Assembly (NCBI GenBank): GCA_020161435.1
Contig: JAIUNV010000004.1
Coordinates: forward strand, 310,001 to 374,000
Source of the DNA: Bacteroidota bacterium
Lineage (GTDB): Bacteria; Bacteroidota; Bacteroidia; Chitinophagales; Chitinophagaceae
DNA length: 64,000 bases
Direction: 5' to 3'
Shown: positions 8,940-18,707 of the stretch, in pieces
Layout of the letters: each line of letters begins with the position of its first letter
Numbering within the stretch: position 1 is the stretch's first letter
Translations under genes and position numbers: made by a program
The notes under the pieces: model-generated
Seen by the model: only the letters and a program-made list of their open reading frames with translations
What the model was told of the DNA's origin: nothing
Database searches by the model: none

Positions 8940-10238
8940 ATGGACAACATTTTAAATACCAGCTGGCAACACCCCCGTGAACAAGTCGCCATGGTCATCA
9001 GCCGCATTTACCGCCGCGGATTGACAACAACTTCTGGTGGCAATATTTCGGTGATAGATGAGCAGGGTGATATTTGGGTAACGCCGTCCGGCATAGATAA
9101 AGGCTCGCTGACCATTGATGACATTGTGTGTGTAAAAGTGGATGGCAGCATTATTGGCCGTCACAAACCTTCTTCCGAATTTCCTTTTCATAAAGCTATT
9201 TACGAGGCAAGGCCCGATGTAAAAGCCATTATACATGCACATCCGCCGGCATTGGTGTCGTTTAGTATTGTGCGGCAAATTCCCAATACCAACATCATTT
9301 TGCAAGCCAGAAAAGTGTGTGGTCCTATTGGCTACGCCGATTACCGCCTGCCCGGAAGTGCGGCGTTGGGCGATGTGATTGCAGACGAATTCAAGAAAGG
9401 ATTTTCCGCAGTGATAATGGAAAACCATGGCACCGTAGTAGGGGGCAGCGATTTGGCAGATGCCTTCCTGCGTTTTGAAACACTGGAGTTTAGTGCCCGC
9501 ACCATTTTGTATGCCAGCATGGTGGGTACACCCAATTTTTTAACCAACGAGCAAATCAATGATTTTGATGACCATTTGGTGCAGCTCCCGGTGATGGAAA
9601 AAGCCGAACATCCGAGTGATGAACGGGCTATCCGTCATCAAATCTGCAACATTGTACGCAGGGCTTGCACACAAGGCCTCATGACGAGTTCTTACGGTAC
9701 GGTTTCCGTTCGCTGGCGGGGCAATGATTTTTTGATTACACCAACCGACGTGCCTCGTTGGGATTTGCAAGCCAGCGATGTGGTACAAATAAAAGACGGT
9801 TGCGCCGAGCCGGGCAAAGTAGCCAGTCGCAGTGCGCTCATGCACCAAAAAATTTACGCAACACATCCGCACATCAACAGCATCATTCACACACAGTCTA
9901 CGTACCTCATGGCATTTGCCAGCAGCAAAGCCAACTTCAATGTGCGGACGATTCCTGAAAGCTGGATTTTTTTGCAGGATGTACATAAGATTCCATTTGG
10001 ACAACAATTTGGTGAATCAGAAGCCATCATAGGTCAGTTGTCAAAATCATGTCCGGCATTGCTGATTGAGAACGACTGCATATTGGTGACGGGCGACAAA
10101 TTGCTGCAAACATTCGATTATCTTGAAGTAGCAGAGTTTAGTGCCAAGAGTTTGGTGCTGGCTGCATCGTTGGGAGAAATGGTACCCATTAGCGATGAAC
10201 AGGTAGAAGATTTACGAAAAGCATTTATAAAAGAATAG
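8940..10238 (+). CDS. Tandem class II aldolase/adducin-domain protein, second half lacks zinc ligands
   Basis: 432 residues made of two class II aldolase domains, about 1-215 and 225-432. The first keeps the full set expected from fuculose-phosphate aldolase: Glu in SSEFPFH, His-x-His in IIHAHPP and the third His in MENHGT. In the second, the matching places read SRSALMH (Glu lost), IIHTQST (second His lost) and IENDCI (His lost), so it is probably non-catalytic. It sits in the rhamnose operon 3 bases before lutA, although RhaEW already supplies an aldolase. The substrate is therefore uncertain: a spare rhamnulose-phosphate aldolase, an aldolase for a related deoxy sugar, or a different lyase/epimerase. 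Confidence 0.85.
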   Translation: MDNILNTSWQHPREQVAMVISRIYRRGLTTTSGGNISVIDEQGDIWVTPSGIDKGSLTIDDIVCVKVDGSIIGRHKPSSEFPFHKAIYEARPDVKAIIHAHPPALVSFSIVRQIPNTNIILQARKVCGPIGYADYRLPGSAALGDVIADEFKKGFSAVIMENHGTVVGGSDLADAFLRFETLEFSARTILYASMVGTPNFLTNEQINDFDDHLVQLPVMEKAEHPSDERAIRHQICNIVRRACTQGLMTSSYGTVSVRWRGNDFLITPTDVPRWDLQASDVVQIKDGCAEPGKVASRSALMHQKIYATHPHINSIIHTQSTYLMAFASSKANFNVRTIPESWIFLQDVHKIPFGQQFGESEAIIGQLSKSCPALLIENDCILVTGDKLLQTFDYLEVAEFSAKSLVLAASLGEMVPISDEQVEDLRKAFIKE

Positions 10239-10241
10239 CAT

Positions 10242-10973
10242 ATGCGGGTGGCCTTGTTTGTGCCTTGTTATGTAGATCAGTTTTATCCGCAGGTAGCTAT
10301 CGCCACCATGCAGGTGTTAGAGAAATTGGGTTGTACTGTTGAGTTTCCGCCGAACCAAACCTGCTGCGGACAACCCATGGCCAACTCTGGTTTTGAAGAC
10401 CAGCAAGCGGGCTGCAACCGGGTAATAGTGGATGCATTTCGTGGCTACGATTACATTGTTGGTCCGTCGGGTAGTTGCGTGTTGCACATCAAACAGCACT
10501 TGAACCATGAAGATGAAACAACTGCTGCACAAATACGCAGTCGTGTGTATGAGTTCACCGAGTTTTTAACGGATGTACTGAAGGTAAAAACCATTGACGC
10601 CAGATTTCCGCACAGGGTAGGTTTGCATCAAAGCTGCCATGGGCAACGCGGTTTGCATTTGTCGCAAATGAGTGAGTTGGTAGCGGAACCATTTTCAAAG
10701 CCAGAGCAACTCCTGCACATGGTAGAAGGATTGCAATTGGCCAGGCTTGACCGCAAAGATGAATGCTGTGGTTTTGGCGGTACCTTTTGTGTATTTGAAG
10801 AATCGGTGAGTGCCAAAATGGGCAAAGACAGAGTGGCCGATCATGAGCGGCAAGGTGTAGAAGTGATTACCGGTGCAGACATGAGTTGCCTCATGCATTT
10901 GGAAGGCATTTTGAAACGACAGCAAAGCCCCATTAAAGTGATGCACATTGCAGAAATATTGAATGGTGCCTGA
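10242..10973 (+). CDS. lutA: LutA, L-lactate oxidation Fe-S subunit (CCG-domain protein)
   Basis: 243 residues with two cysteine-rich CCG blocks, QTCCGQPMANSG near residue 43 and DECCGFGGTFCVFEE near residue 172, plus single cysteines in VPCYVDQ and HQSCHGQ. This is the LutA/YkgE pattern. LutABC forms a cytoplasmic/membrane-associated Fe-S complex oxidising L-lactate to pyruvate. It follows the aldolase gene by 3 bases. It completes the route from lactaldehyde-derived lactate to pyruvate. Confidence 0.93.
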   Translation: MRVALFVPCYVDQFYPQVAIATMQVLEKLGCTVEFPPNQTCCGQPMANSGFEDQQAGCNRVIVDAFRGYDYIVGPSGSCVLHIKQHLNHEDETTAAQIRSRVYEFTEFLTDVLKVKTIDARFPHRVGLHQSCHGQRGLHLSQMSELVAEPFSKPEQLLHMVEGLQLARLDRKDECCGFGGTFCVFEESVSAKMGKDRVADHERQGVEVITGADMSCLMHLEGILKRQQSPIKVMHIAEILNGA

Positions 10974-10993
10974 GTAAAATTGAATAACTATTC

Positions 10994-12382
10994 ATGAGTG
11001 TACATCCAAATAAAGCTTCACAACCGCATGCTGAATTGGCCCAACAATTCAACAAGGATGAAGATCGTGTAAACTGGCACGATGAAACCCTGTGGTGGAT
11101 TCGGCAAAAGCGGGATAAGGCTGCGTGGTCTGTACCTGAGTGGGAATGGTTGCGCCAAACAGCTTCCGACATCAAAGCACATGTACTGAGCAATATGCAC
11201 GACCTGCTGACGCAGTTTGAAGCACAGGCATTGGCCAATGGCGCCAGTGTGCACTGGGCTGCTGATGCTGCAGAGCACAATGCCATTGTGCACCGCATTT
11301 TGCAGGAAAACAAAGTGCAGCAAATTGTAAAAAGCAAAAGCATGCTCACCGAAGAGTGTGGGCTGAATGAATACCTGCATGAGCATGGCATTGATGTGGT
11401 AGATACCGATTTGGGCGAACGCATTGTGCAATTGGCCGGCGAAACACCCAGCCATATTGTGTTACCTTGCATTCACTGGAAAAAAGAAGAAATCGGTGAA
11501 TTGTTTCATCAGCATTTGCACACACCAAAAGGCAATGCTGATCCGCAATACCTCACTGGTGCAGCCCGTATTCATTTACGTGAAAAATTTCTGACCCGTA
11601 ATGTGGCCATCACCGGTGTCAATTTTGCCATAGCGGAAACCGGCGAAGTGGTAGTGTGTACCAATGAAGGCAACGCCGACATGGGAACCCATTTAGCTGA
11701 TGTACACATCGCTTGCATGGGCATCGAAAAACTGATTCCGCAGCGGCAGCACCTCGGCGTATTTACCCGCTTGCTGGCCCGCAGTGCTACCGGGCAGCCC
11801 ATTACAACCTACACCAGTCATTTTCGCAAACCCGCACCCGGCAGGCAGTTGCACATAGTGCTGGTAGATAACGGCAGGAGCCGTCAGTTGGGGAGAGAAG
11901 CATTTCGCAATTCACTGAAATGCATTCGTTGCGGTGCGTGTATGAATACATGCCCGGTGTATCGGCGCAGTGGTGGTCATAGTTACAAGTATGCCATCAG
12001 TGGTCCCATCGGTTCTATACTGGCGCCCAATCTCGATATGCGTAAACATGCCGATTTGCCTTTTGCAAGTACCCTGTGCGGCTCTTGCACAAATGTATGT
12101 CCGGTAAAAATTGATATTCACGAACAGTTGTATCAATGGCGACAGGAATTGTACAAAGAAGGACTTGCCCCGAAAGGCAAAGCAGTGTCGATGAAAATGG
12201 CCGGATGGTTGCTGGGTAAGCCTGCGTTGTACCGCCTTGCGGGCAAAGCTGCCAGAACCGTGCTGCGCCTGTCGCCGTTTGTGGTGAAAAACAGTTTGAA
12301 CCCATGGTACAAACAGCGGGAAATGCCTGCGCCGCCAAAGCAATCGTTTAGTGAGTGGTACGCCAAAAACAAGAAAGCCTGA
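10994..12382 (+). CDS. lutB: LutB, L-lactate oxidation ferredoxin-like subunit
   Basis: 462 residues with a LUD domain (SMLTEECGLNEYLHE, ETGEVVVCTNEGNADM, AIAETGE) followed by two 4Fe-4S motifs, CIRCGACMNTCPVYRR and CGSCTNVCPVKIDIHEQL, and a C-terminal tail with WYKQREMP. This order matches LutB/YkgF (about 470 residues). It starts 20 bases after lutA and its stop TGA shares one base with the lutC ATG. Confidence 0.94.
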   Translation: MSVHPNKASQPHAELAQQFNKDEDRVNWHDETLWWIRQKRDKAAWSVPEWEWLRQTASDIKAHVLSNMHDLLTQFEAQALANGASVHWAADAAEHNAIVHRILQENKVQQIVKSKSMLTEECGLNEYLHEHGIDVVDTDLGERIVQLAGETPSHIVLPCIHWKKEEIGELFHQHLHTPKGNADPQYLTGAARIHLREKFLTRNVAITGVNFAIAETGEVVVCTNEGNADMGTHLADVHIACMGIEKLIPQRQHLGVFTRLLARSATGQPITTYTSHFRKPAPGRQLHIVLVDNGRSRQLGREAFRNSLKCIRCGACMNTCPVYRRSGGHSYKYAISGPIGSILAPNLDMRKHADLPFASTLCGSCTNVCPVKIDIHEQLYQWRQELYKEGLAPKGKAVSMKMAGWLLGKPALYRLAGKAARTVLRLSPFVVKNSLNPWYKQREMPAPPKQSFSEWYAKNKKA

Positions 12383-12975
12383 TGTCATCCAGATCAAAAA
12401 TATTAGCACAAGTAAAAGCCAATCAACCGGCCACTGTTGCATTGCCCGATTTGGAATTGCCTGCACATGCCGCACAGTGGGATGCGCTGCAAAAGTTTGT
12501 CGAAACCTTGTCGGGCATTGGTGGGCGTGTCATCCGCATTTTACCTGGCGAAGATGCAACGGCTACCATATTGCAGGCATTTGATGACAACAGCAATATT
12601 CTCAATGTATCGGCTACTGTACAAGGTTTTCAGGCTTTGCCTGATGCAGCGTTTGAAGAACCAGCAATGTTGCAAAATGTGGACATTGCCCTGATGGATG
12701 CTGCATTTGGCGTAGCCGAAAATGGCGCTGTGTGGGTAATGGAAGCACAATACAAGCTTCGTGCTCTGCCTTTTATTTGTCAGCATTTGGCGGTGTTGCT
12801 GCCACTGCAGTCGTTGCTACCCAACATGCATGCTGCCTATCAACAAGTACAAGCCATGGGGCAGTACGATTTTGGTGTTTTCATTGCCGGACCATCCAAA
12901 ACTGCCGATATCGAACAGTCGCTGGTGTTGGGTGCTCATGGCCCCAAAACCATGACCGTTTTTTTATTACCATAA
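12382..12975 (+). CDS. lutC: LutC, L-lactate utilisation LUD-domain protein
   Basis: 197 residues from the ATG that overlaps the lutB stop by one base; the longer GTG frame at 12355 lies inside lutB. It has the LUD-domain core: ALMDAAFGVAENGAVWV and GVFIAGPSKTADIEQSLVLGAHGPK near the C-terminus, as in LutC/YkgG. It is the last gene of the rhamnose-lactate operon. Confidence 0.93.
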   Translation: MSSRSKILAQVKANQPATVALPDLELPAHAAQWDALQKFVETLSGIGGRVIRILPGEDATATILQAFDDNSNILNVSATVQGFQALPDAAFEEPAMLQNVDIALMDAAFGVAENGAVWVMEAQYKLRALPFICQHLAVLLPLQSLLPNMHAAYQQVQAMGQYDFGVFIAGPSKTADIEQSLVLGAHGPKTMTVFLLP

Positions 12976-13029
12976 TCGGTTTTTTCAGGACGCAACAGGA
13001 CGATTGACCACTGCTGTTCCGTATTTTGT

Positions 13030-13071
13030 TTGCGCAATAATTGCTTCACCAAATAAGTAGTTATTGCGCAA
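13030..13071. promoter_or_regulatory. 11-bp inverted repeat upstream of the rhamnogalacturonan operon
   Basis: TTGCGCAATAA at 13030-13040 and TTATTGCGCAA at 13061-13071 are perfect arms around 20 bases. Each arm has its own 8-bp palindrome, TTGCGCAA, with centres 34 bases apart (about three helical turns), as expected for two operator copies. A T6 run follows at 13075-13080, so a lutC terminator is an alternative reading. It lies 67 bases before the GH105 start. Confidence 0.45.
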
Positions 13072-13137
13072 CTGTTTTTTGTGCTTGAAAAGCCACACAC
13101 AACATTGCAGCAAAACCGATTTTTCAATAACGATTGA

Positions 13138-14511
13138 ATGAAGCCTATGAAATCATTGGGAAAAATGAGCATGCTGGCAGCAGCATGTATTTGCACTACT
13201 GCAGGTAGCCTGCAAGCACAGTATGTAAAAACCGGCGGCAGCGATGCTACTTCGCCATTGCACTTGTTGAAGCCCGATTATCCGGTGCCATACGAAACGC
13301 CTTCTCAGCAAAAAATTAAAGCGGTTGCCGATAAAGTATTTGCCTATCTCGATGCTACCACGCCGTATGCATTGCTCGATAAGCGAACAGGTCAGGTTAC
13401 TACCGATTTGTCGAAGCCTGATACGAATATTGTGCTGCAAACCGGTGATTACCGGCTTACCAGTTATGAATGGGGTGTTACCTATTCGGCCATGTTGCGG
13501 ATGAGTGAAGCCAGCGGCGATAAAAAGTATGCAGACTATACACACAACAGGGTACAGTTTCTGGCTAAAGTGGCGCCCTACTTTAGCCAGATGAGCAAAG
13601 CGTTTCCGCAATACCGCAATCCGCTCAAGCAGGTACTGGAGCCACATGCATTGGATGATGCCGGTGCTGTGTGTGCCGCCATGATTAAGTCGGCCAATGG
13701 CAATTTGCAAACGCCCATGCGGCCCTTAATTGATCGCTACATGGATTTTATCAGCAATAAAGAATTTCGGTTGGCAGATAAAACCCTGGCCCGCAACAGG
13801 CCATTGCCCAACAGCATTTGGCTCGATGACTTATACATGAGTGTACCAGCATTGGCACAAATGGGCAAGTTCACAGGTAATAACGCATATTACGATGATG
13901 CAGTGCGCCAGATATTGCAGTTTAGTGAACGTATGTTTAATACGGGCAAAGGATTATACATGCACGGATGGATTCAGGGCATGGAGCCACATCCACAGTT
14001 TCACTGGGGGCGTGCCAATGGCTGGGCCCTCATGGCTATGAGTGAGTTGCTGGATGTATTGCCAGCTACACATCCCGGCTATGCCAAGGTATTGAAGCAG
14101 TTTCAACAACATGCTGCTGGCCTGGCAGCGTATCAGTCGGGTAGTGGTTTCTGGCATCAGTTGCTCGACCGCAGCGACTCTTATCTTGAAACATCGGCTA
14201 CTGCTATTTATGCCTATTGCATGGCGCATGGCATCAACAAAGGATGGCTTGATGCAAAGGCGTTTGGTCCTGCTGTACTGCTGGCATGGAATGCCGTTAG
14301 CACCAAGGTAAACGACAAGGGACAAGTAGAAGGTACATGTGTGGGTACAGGCATGGGTTTCGAACCTGCGTTCTATTATCATCGTCCTGTAAATGTGTTT
14401 GCAGCGCATGGCTATGGTCCGGTTTTGCTGGCCTGTGCTGAAGTAATGATTTTGACACAGCAAAAGCATTTCAAACTAAACGACAGTGCACTCATGTTTA
14501 CAGAACAGTAG
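13138..14511 (+). CDS. GH105 unsaturated rhamnogalacturonyl hydrolase, exported
   Basis: 457 residues with a signal peptide ending LQAQ. The (alpha/alpha)6-barrel motifs of GH88/GH105 are visible: LEPHALDDAGAV, SIWLDDLYMSVP with the conserved Asp pair, and HWGRANGWALMAM, then SGSGFWHQLLD and ETSATAIYAY. Family members (B. subtilis YteR/YesR) remove the unsaturated galacturonyl residue left by rhamnogalacturonan lyases and free a rhamnose end. It opens a five-gene operon of exported enzymes. No lyase is in the window, so the supplier of unsaturated oligosaccharides is missing here. Confidence 0.93.
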   Translation: MKPMKSLGKMSMLAAACICTTAGSLQAQYVKTGGSDATSPLHLLKPDYPVPYETPSQQKIKAVADKVFAYLDATTPYALLDKRTGQVTTDLSKPDTNIVLQTGDYRLTSYEWGVTYSAMLRMSEASGDKKYADYTHNRVQFLAKVAPYFSQMSKAFPQYRNPLKQVLEPHALDDAGAVCAAMIKSANGNLQTPMRPLIDRYMDFISNKEFRLADKTLARNRPLPNSIWLDDLYMSVPALAQMGKFTGNNAYYDDAVRQILQFSERMFNTGKGLYMHGWIQGMEPHPQFHWGRANGWALMAMSELLDVLPATHPGYAKVLKQFQQHAAGLAAYQSGSGFWHQLLDRSDSYLETSATAIYAYCMAHGINKGWLDAKAFGPAVLLAWNAVSTKVNDKGQVEGTCVGTGMGFEPAFYYHRPVNVFAAHGYGPVLLACAEVMILTQQKHFKLNDSALMFTEQ

Positions 14512-14534
14512 TGAACAGCGTTGAAAATAATCTC

Positions 14535-15866
14535 ATGAAAAAAGTTGGACGATATTGGTTGTTGTTGTTGATACTGTCTTTTTGCAGCAGCCATATTTCG
14601 GCACAAACCTTGCGCTTCGATTTTGGTAATGGAAAAGCCGCGAAAGGATTTACTGCAGTTACAGCCAATGCGATGTATAGCGATGCTGCAGGTTTCGGCT
14701 TTGAGCCTGGCGCTGTTATTACAGCCGTACTGCGAAAAGGAAAAGATCAAAGAACCAATGATTTTGTAACCGCCAATAAGCCTTTCTTTTTTAGTGTACG
14801 CTTGCCTGAAGGCAACTATCGGGTGAAACTGTGGTTGGGCGATGTAGCAGGCACTTCTTCCACTATTGTTCGTGCCGAATGCCGCAGAGCAGTATTGCCG
14901 CAAGTCATCACCAATACAAAGGAAGTGAAAGAAGTATCCTTTCTGGTGCATGTGCGTGATACTATGATTGCAGGCACGAATACGCAGGTAAAAATCAAAG
15001 CCCGGGAAAGAGAATACTGGCATTGGGATAACAAACTGACGCTGGAGATAAATGATAGCTTACCCAAACTGTGTGCTTTGGAAATAACGCCGGTTCACAA
15101 TGTACCCGTTATTTTTTTGGCTGGCAATTCTACAGTAGTCGATCAGGCATCTGAACCTTACGCAGCTTGGGGGCAAATGATACCGCAGCTATTTCAATCT
15201 GATAAAGTTGTGGTGGCGAATTATGCAGAGTCGGGCGAAGCACTGAACAGTTTTTTGAGTGCAAAGCGGTTGGAAAAAATACTGAGTCTCATGAAGCCCG
15301 GCGACTATTTGTTCATAGAGTTTGCCCACAACGATCAAAAGCAAAAAGGTGCTGGTATTGGCCCATGGGAAAGCTATACCAAGCTGCTGCACCAATACAT
15401 TGAGAGTTGTCGTCAAAAAGGGGGGCATCCGGTGTTGGTGACTTCTATGCACCGCCGCAACTTTGACAGCAGCGGGCATGTCATCAACACTCTGGGCGAT
15501 TATCCAGCGGCCATGCGTAAAGTAGCGGCCGATTTGAAAGTGCCATTGATTGATCTCAACAACATGAGTGCTCAACTCTACGAAGCATGGGGCCCAAAAG
15601 CTTCGGAAAAAGGATTTGTAATTTATCCGGCCAACAGCTTTCCCGGTCAGGAAAAAGCCTTGCTCGACAACACGCATTTTAACCCGTATGGCGCTTACGA
15701 AATTGCCCGCTGTATTGCGCAGGGTATGAGAGATATTCAATTGCCATTGGCGCAGTATCTCTTGCCGGCATTACCCGCATACAATCCTTCGCAGCCAGAT
15801 AAAGCAGCGCAATTTTATTGGCCACTGAGCCCGGTGATTGCCAAGGCAAAGCCCGATGGTAACTAA
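14535..15866 (+). CDS. SGNH rhamnogalacturonan acetylesterase with N-terminal beta-sandwich domain, exported
   Basis: 443 residues from ATG 14535, where a good signal peptide (MKKVGRYW to HISAQ) begins; the GTG at 14511 only overlaps the previous stop. Residues about 25-180 form a carbohydrate-binding-like domain (LRFDFGNG, VRLPEGNYRVKLWLGD). The rest is an SGNH/GDSL esterase: IFLAGNSTVVDQ (Ser nucleophile block), GESG-like NYAESGE, EFAHNDQK and DNTHFNPYGA with the catalytic Asp-x-x-His. Such enzymes take acetyl groups off the rhamnogalacturonan backbone. The satP gene at the operon end could take up the acetate. Confidence 0.9.
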   Translation: MKKVGRYWLLLLILSFCSSHISAQTLRFDFGNGKAAKGFTAVTANAMYSDAAGFGFEPGAVITAVLRKGKDQRTNDFVTANKPFFFSVRLPEGNYRVKLWLGDVAGTSSTIVRAECRRAVLPQVITNTKEVKEVSFLVHVRDTMIAGTNTQVKIKAREREYWHWDNKLTLEINDSLPKLCALEITPVHNVPVIFLAGNSTVVDQASEPYAAWGQMIPQLFQSDKVVVANYAESGEALNSFLSAKRLEKILSLMKPGDYLFIEFAHNDQKQKGAGIGPWESYTKLLHQYIESCRQKGGHPVLVTSMHRRNFDSSGHVINTLGDYPAAMRKVAADLKVPLIDLNNMSAQLYEAWGPKASEKGFVIYPANSFPGQEKALLDNTHFNPYGAYEIARCIAQGMRDIQLPLAQYLLPALPAYNPSQPDKAAQFYWPLSPVIAKAKPDGN

Positions 15867-15869
15867 CGC

Positions 15870-18707
15870 ATGTTTATGATGAAAAATAAGATTCTTATTC
15901 TCTTTTGTGCCGTTGTTTTTCAGTTAAGTGTTTCAGCACAATCACTGCAGTGGCCAGTGAGTACTGCTGAAACCAAACCGTGGACACGCTGGTGGTGGCA
16001 GGGTAGTGCAGTAAATAAAACTGACATTAGCCGCCTGTTGGAAATGTACAGCGATGCGGGATTGGGCGGTGTAGAAATTACGCCCATCTACGGAGTAAAA
16101 GGCGAAGAAGCCAACTTCATTCAGTACCTCTCTGCACAATGGGTAGACATGCTGCAACATACTTTGCAACAGGCTACCGCCAATGGCATGCAGGTGGACA
16201 TGGCCACAGGAACGGGCTGGCCTTTTGGCGGTCCGTGGATTAGCTACGAGCATGCTTGCAAGCAAGTCATCAGTAAAAATTGGACTCTGCAAAAAGGCAA
16301 CACCATACCTGATAAAATTGTGGCCACACAACAACCTTTTATCAAGGGCACAAGTACTACGCCGCCAAAATTGGAAGCCGTAAAAGATCCTGTAGAGAGT
16401 AACATTAATCTGCAACAGTTAGCCATCGATCAGGTGAAGTTTGCAAAGCCTTTGCCTTTGATTACATTGATGGCTTATCCCGCAAATGCTTCACCCATTG
16501 ACATCACCGCTTTGGTAAAAGCAGATGGCAGCATTGACTGGGTAGCGCCAACCGATGATTGCAAAGTGTATGCGTTGTTTTTGGGCTGGCATGGCAAGCT
16601 GGTAGAAAGAGCCGCACCCGGTGGCGAAGGCAATGCCATCGATCATTTTAGCAAACCTGCTATCGATACGTATTTCAGCAAATTTGATGCAGCCTTTGCG
16701 GGTAAAGACATCAGTGCTTTGCGGGGTTTTTTCAACGACTCCTATGAGGTAGATGATGCCCGTGGTCAGGCCAATTGGACGCCACGTTTACTCGATGAAT
16801 TTGCACGGCGCAAAGGGTATAGGTTGGAAAATTATTTGCCCGCTTTATTTGGTAAGGCAGACGCCAACAGCAATGCAAGAGTGTTGTTTGATTACCGCGA
16901 AGTGATTGCCGAATTAATCTTGGAAAACTTTACACAACCTTGGGCAGCATGGGCCAAAAAGAATGGCGCCATCGTACGAAATCAAAGTCATGGATCGCCG
17001 GGCAATACCATGGATTTGTATGCAGCAGTTGATATTCCAGAAACAGAAGGGACGGAGTTGTTACGCTTTAAGTTTGCTACTTCTACAGCGCATGTGGCCG
17101 GAAAAAAATTAGCAGCAGCCGAAGCGGCTACCTGGCTCGATGATCATTTTGTAAGCACATTGGGTGGCGTCAAAAAAGCCATTGATCAATACTTTATCGG
17201 TGGTGTCAATCACATTGTATATCATGGCACCAACTACTCGCCGGCTAGTGCTGGTTGGCCAGGCTGGATGTTTTATGCCGCGGTACATTTCAATCAAAAC
17301 AATCCTTTTTGGCAGCAGTTTCCGGCCTTGAATAAATATGTAGAACGCAGCCAATCATTTTTGCAGGCAGGCAGCATTGATAATGATGTGTTGGTATATT
17401 ATCCTTTTGCAGATGCGCAAATGGAACATGGCCGCGACTTACTAAAACATTACGATGCTATGCGGCCCGAATTCAATGGCACCCGCTTTGCCCACATCAG
17501 CGAATGGATGCAGGCAAAAGGCTACGGATTCGATTTTATTTCGGACAAGCAATTGAAACAGGTGAGTGTACGCAATGGGGTGTTGCATACTGGGGGCACT
17601 TCATATAAAACAATTTTGCTTCCGGGCAATCAATACATTCCGTTGGCTAGCATGCAACAGCTGTTGCAACTGGTAGCCCAAGGTGCAAAACTACTGGTGT
17701 ATCATGCCATGCCCAACGATGTGCCTGGCTTAGCCAACTATGATGCGAATGCCGCAGCGTTGAAACAATTATTGTCTGGTATTCAATGGAATGAAAATGG
17801 TGCAGTAAAAACAGCGCAGCATGGCAACGGCAGCATAAGCATGAGTGCTAATGAGCAGCAATTGCTGGATGCAGCGGGCTTTCAGCGGGAAGCCTTGGTA
17901 GATATGGGTTTGCAGTTTATCCGCCGCAACTACAATGGTAGCAAAGTGTATTTCATTTGCAATGCCAAAGACAGTGCTGTTGATGCCTGGGTTCCGTTGA
18001 ATGTGGTTGCTGCAGCTGTCGGTATTTATAACCCCATGACGGGCGAAACGGGTTTGGCACAAACAAAACGAAATAGTAACGGGCAGTTATTGGTGCATGT
18101 GCAATTGCCCGCTGCAGGTTCACTCATTGTACAAGTGGGTGCTGTAAATGCGGCAACAAAATATCCGTTGTATCAGACAATTGCTAAGCCCGTCGCTATT
18201 GGCAAAACATGGGCTGTCGGTTTCGATGATCGTTTTCCCAATGCACCGGCAGCTACTACTGTTTCATCACTAACATCTTGGAGTGAATGGGGTAATGCGT
18301 TTACCTATTACAGTGGGGTGGCTACTTATCGCAGCAGTTTTGCACGGCCTGCAGGCAATGCCAAGTGGTACCGCCTCAATTTGGGCAAAGTAGGCGAGAG
18401 TGCCAACGTGTGGATCAATGGTAAAAAAGCTGGCACTGTGTTGGGTCCTGATTATACATTGATAGTGGATGCAGCTTGGTTGAAGCCAACCAACAGCATA
18501 CAAATTGAAGTGAGCAACAGCATGGCCAACCAAATGATTTTACTGGAGAAAAACGGAGAGCCTTGGAAGAAATTTTATAACACCAATTTTCCTGCGAAGC
18601 TGGCGGAGAATCGTGGTGCCGATGGATTGTTTACGCCCATCAAATGGACGCCCAAACCTTCTGGCCTGCTGAGTGAAGTAACCCTGACTGCCTTGCAGAA
18701 ATTATAA
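15870..18707 (+). CDS. GH106 alpha-L-rhamnosidase, exported
   Basis: 945 residues with a signal peptide ending VSAQ. The start block PWTRWWWQGSAV, GGVEITPIYG and DMATGTGWPFGGPW are hallmarks of GH106. Other conserved blocks are FNDSYEVDD, NQSHGSPGNTMDLYAAVD and the C-terminal jelly-roll WYRLNLGKVGESANVWING. Family enzymes remove terminal L-rhamnose from pectic chains with inversion. It begins 3 bases after the esterase and ends directly before the GH2 start. Released rhamnose would feed the rhaT operon next door. Confidence 0.93.
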   Translation: MFMMKNKILILFCAVVFQLSVSAQSLQWPVSTAETKPWTRWWWQGSAVNKTDISRLLEMYSDAGLGGVEITPIYGVKGEEANFIQYLSAQWVDMLQHTLQQATANGMQVDMATGTGWPFGGPWISYEHACKQVISKNWTLQKGNTIPDKIVATQQPFIKGTSTTPPKLEAVKDPVESNINLQQLAIDQVKFAKPLPLITLMAYPANASPIDITALVKADGSIDWVAPTDDCKVYALFLGWHGKLVERAAPGGEGNAIDHFSKPAIDTYFSKFDAAFAGKDISALRGFFNDSYEVDDARGQANWTPRLLDEFARRKGYRLENYLPALFGKADANSNARVLFDYREVIAELILENFTQPWAAWAKKNGAIVRNQSHGSPGNTMDLYAAVDIPETEGTELLRFKFATSTAHVAGKKLAAAEAATWLDDHFVSTLGGVKKAIDQYFIGGVNHIVYHGTNYSPASAGWPGWMFYAAVHFNQNNPFWQQFPALNKYVERSQSFLQAGSIDNDVLVYYPFADAQMEHGRDLLKHYDAMRPEFNGTRFAHISEWMQAKGYGFDFISDKQLKQVSVRNGVLHTGGTSYKTILLPGNQYIPLASMQQLLQLVAQGAKLLVYHAMPNDVPGLANYDANAAALKQLLSGIQWNENGAVKTAQHGNGSISMSANEQQLLDAAGFQREALVDMGLQFIRRNYNGSKVYFICNAKDSAVDAWVPLNVVAAAVGIYNPMTGETGLAQTKRNSNGQLLVHVQLPAAGSLIVQVGAVNAATKYPLYQTIAKPVAIGKTWAVGFDDRFPNAPAATTVSSLTSWSEWGNAFTYYSGVATYRSSFARPAGNAKWYRLNLGKVGESANVWINGKKAGTVLGPDYTLIVDAAWLKPTNSIQIEVSNSMANQMILLEKNGEPWKKFYNTNFPAKLAENRGADGLFTPIKWTPKPSGLLSEVTLTALQKL

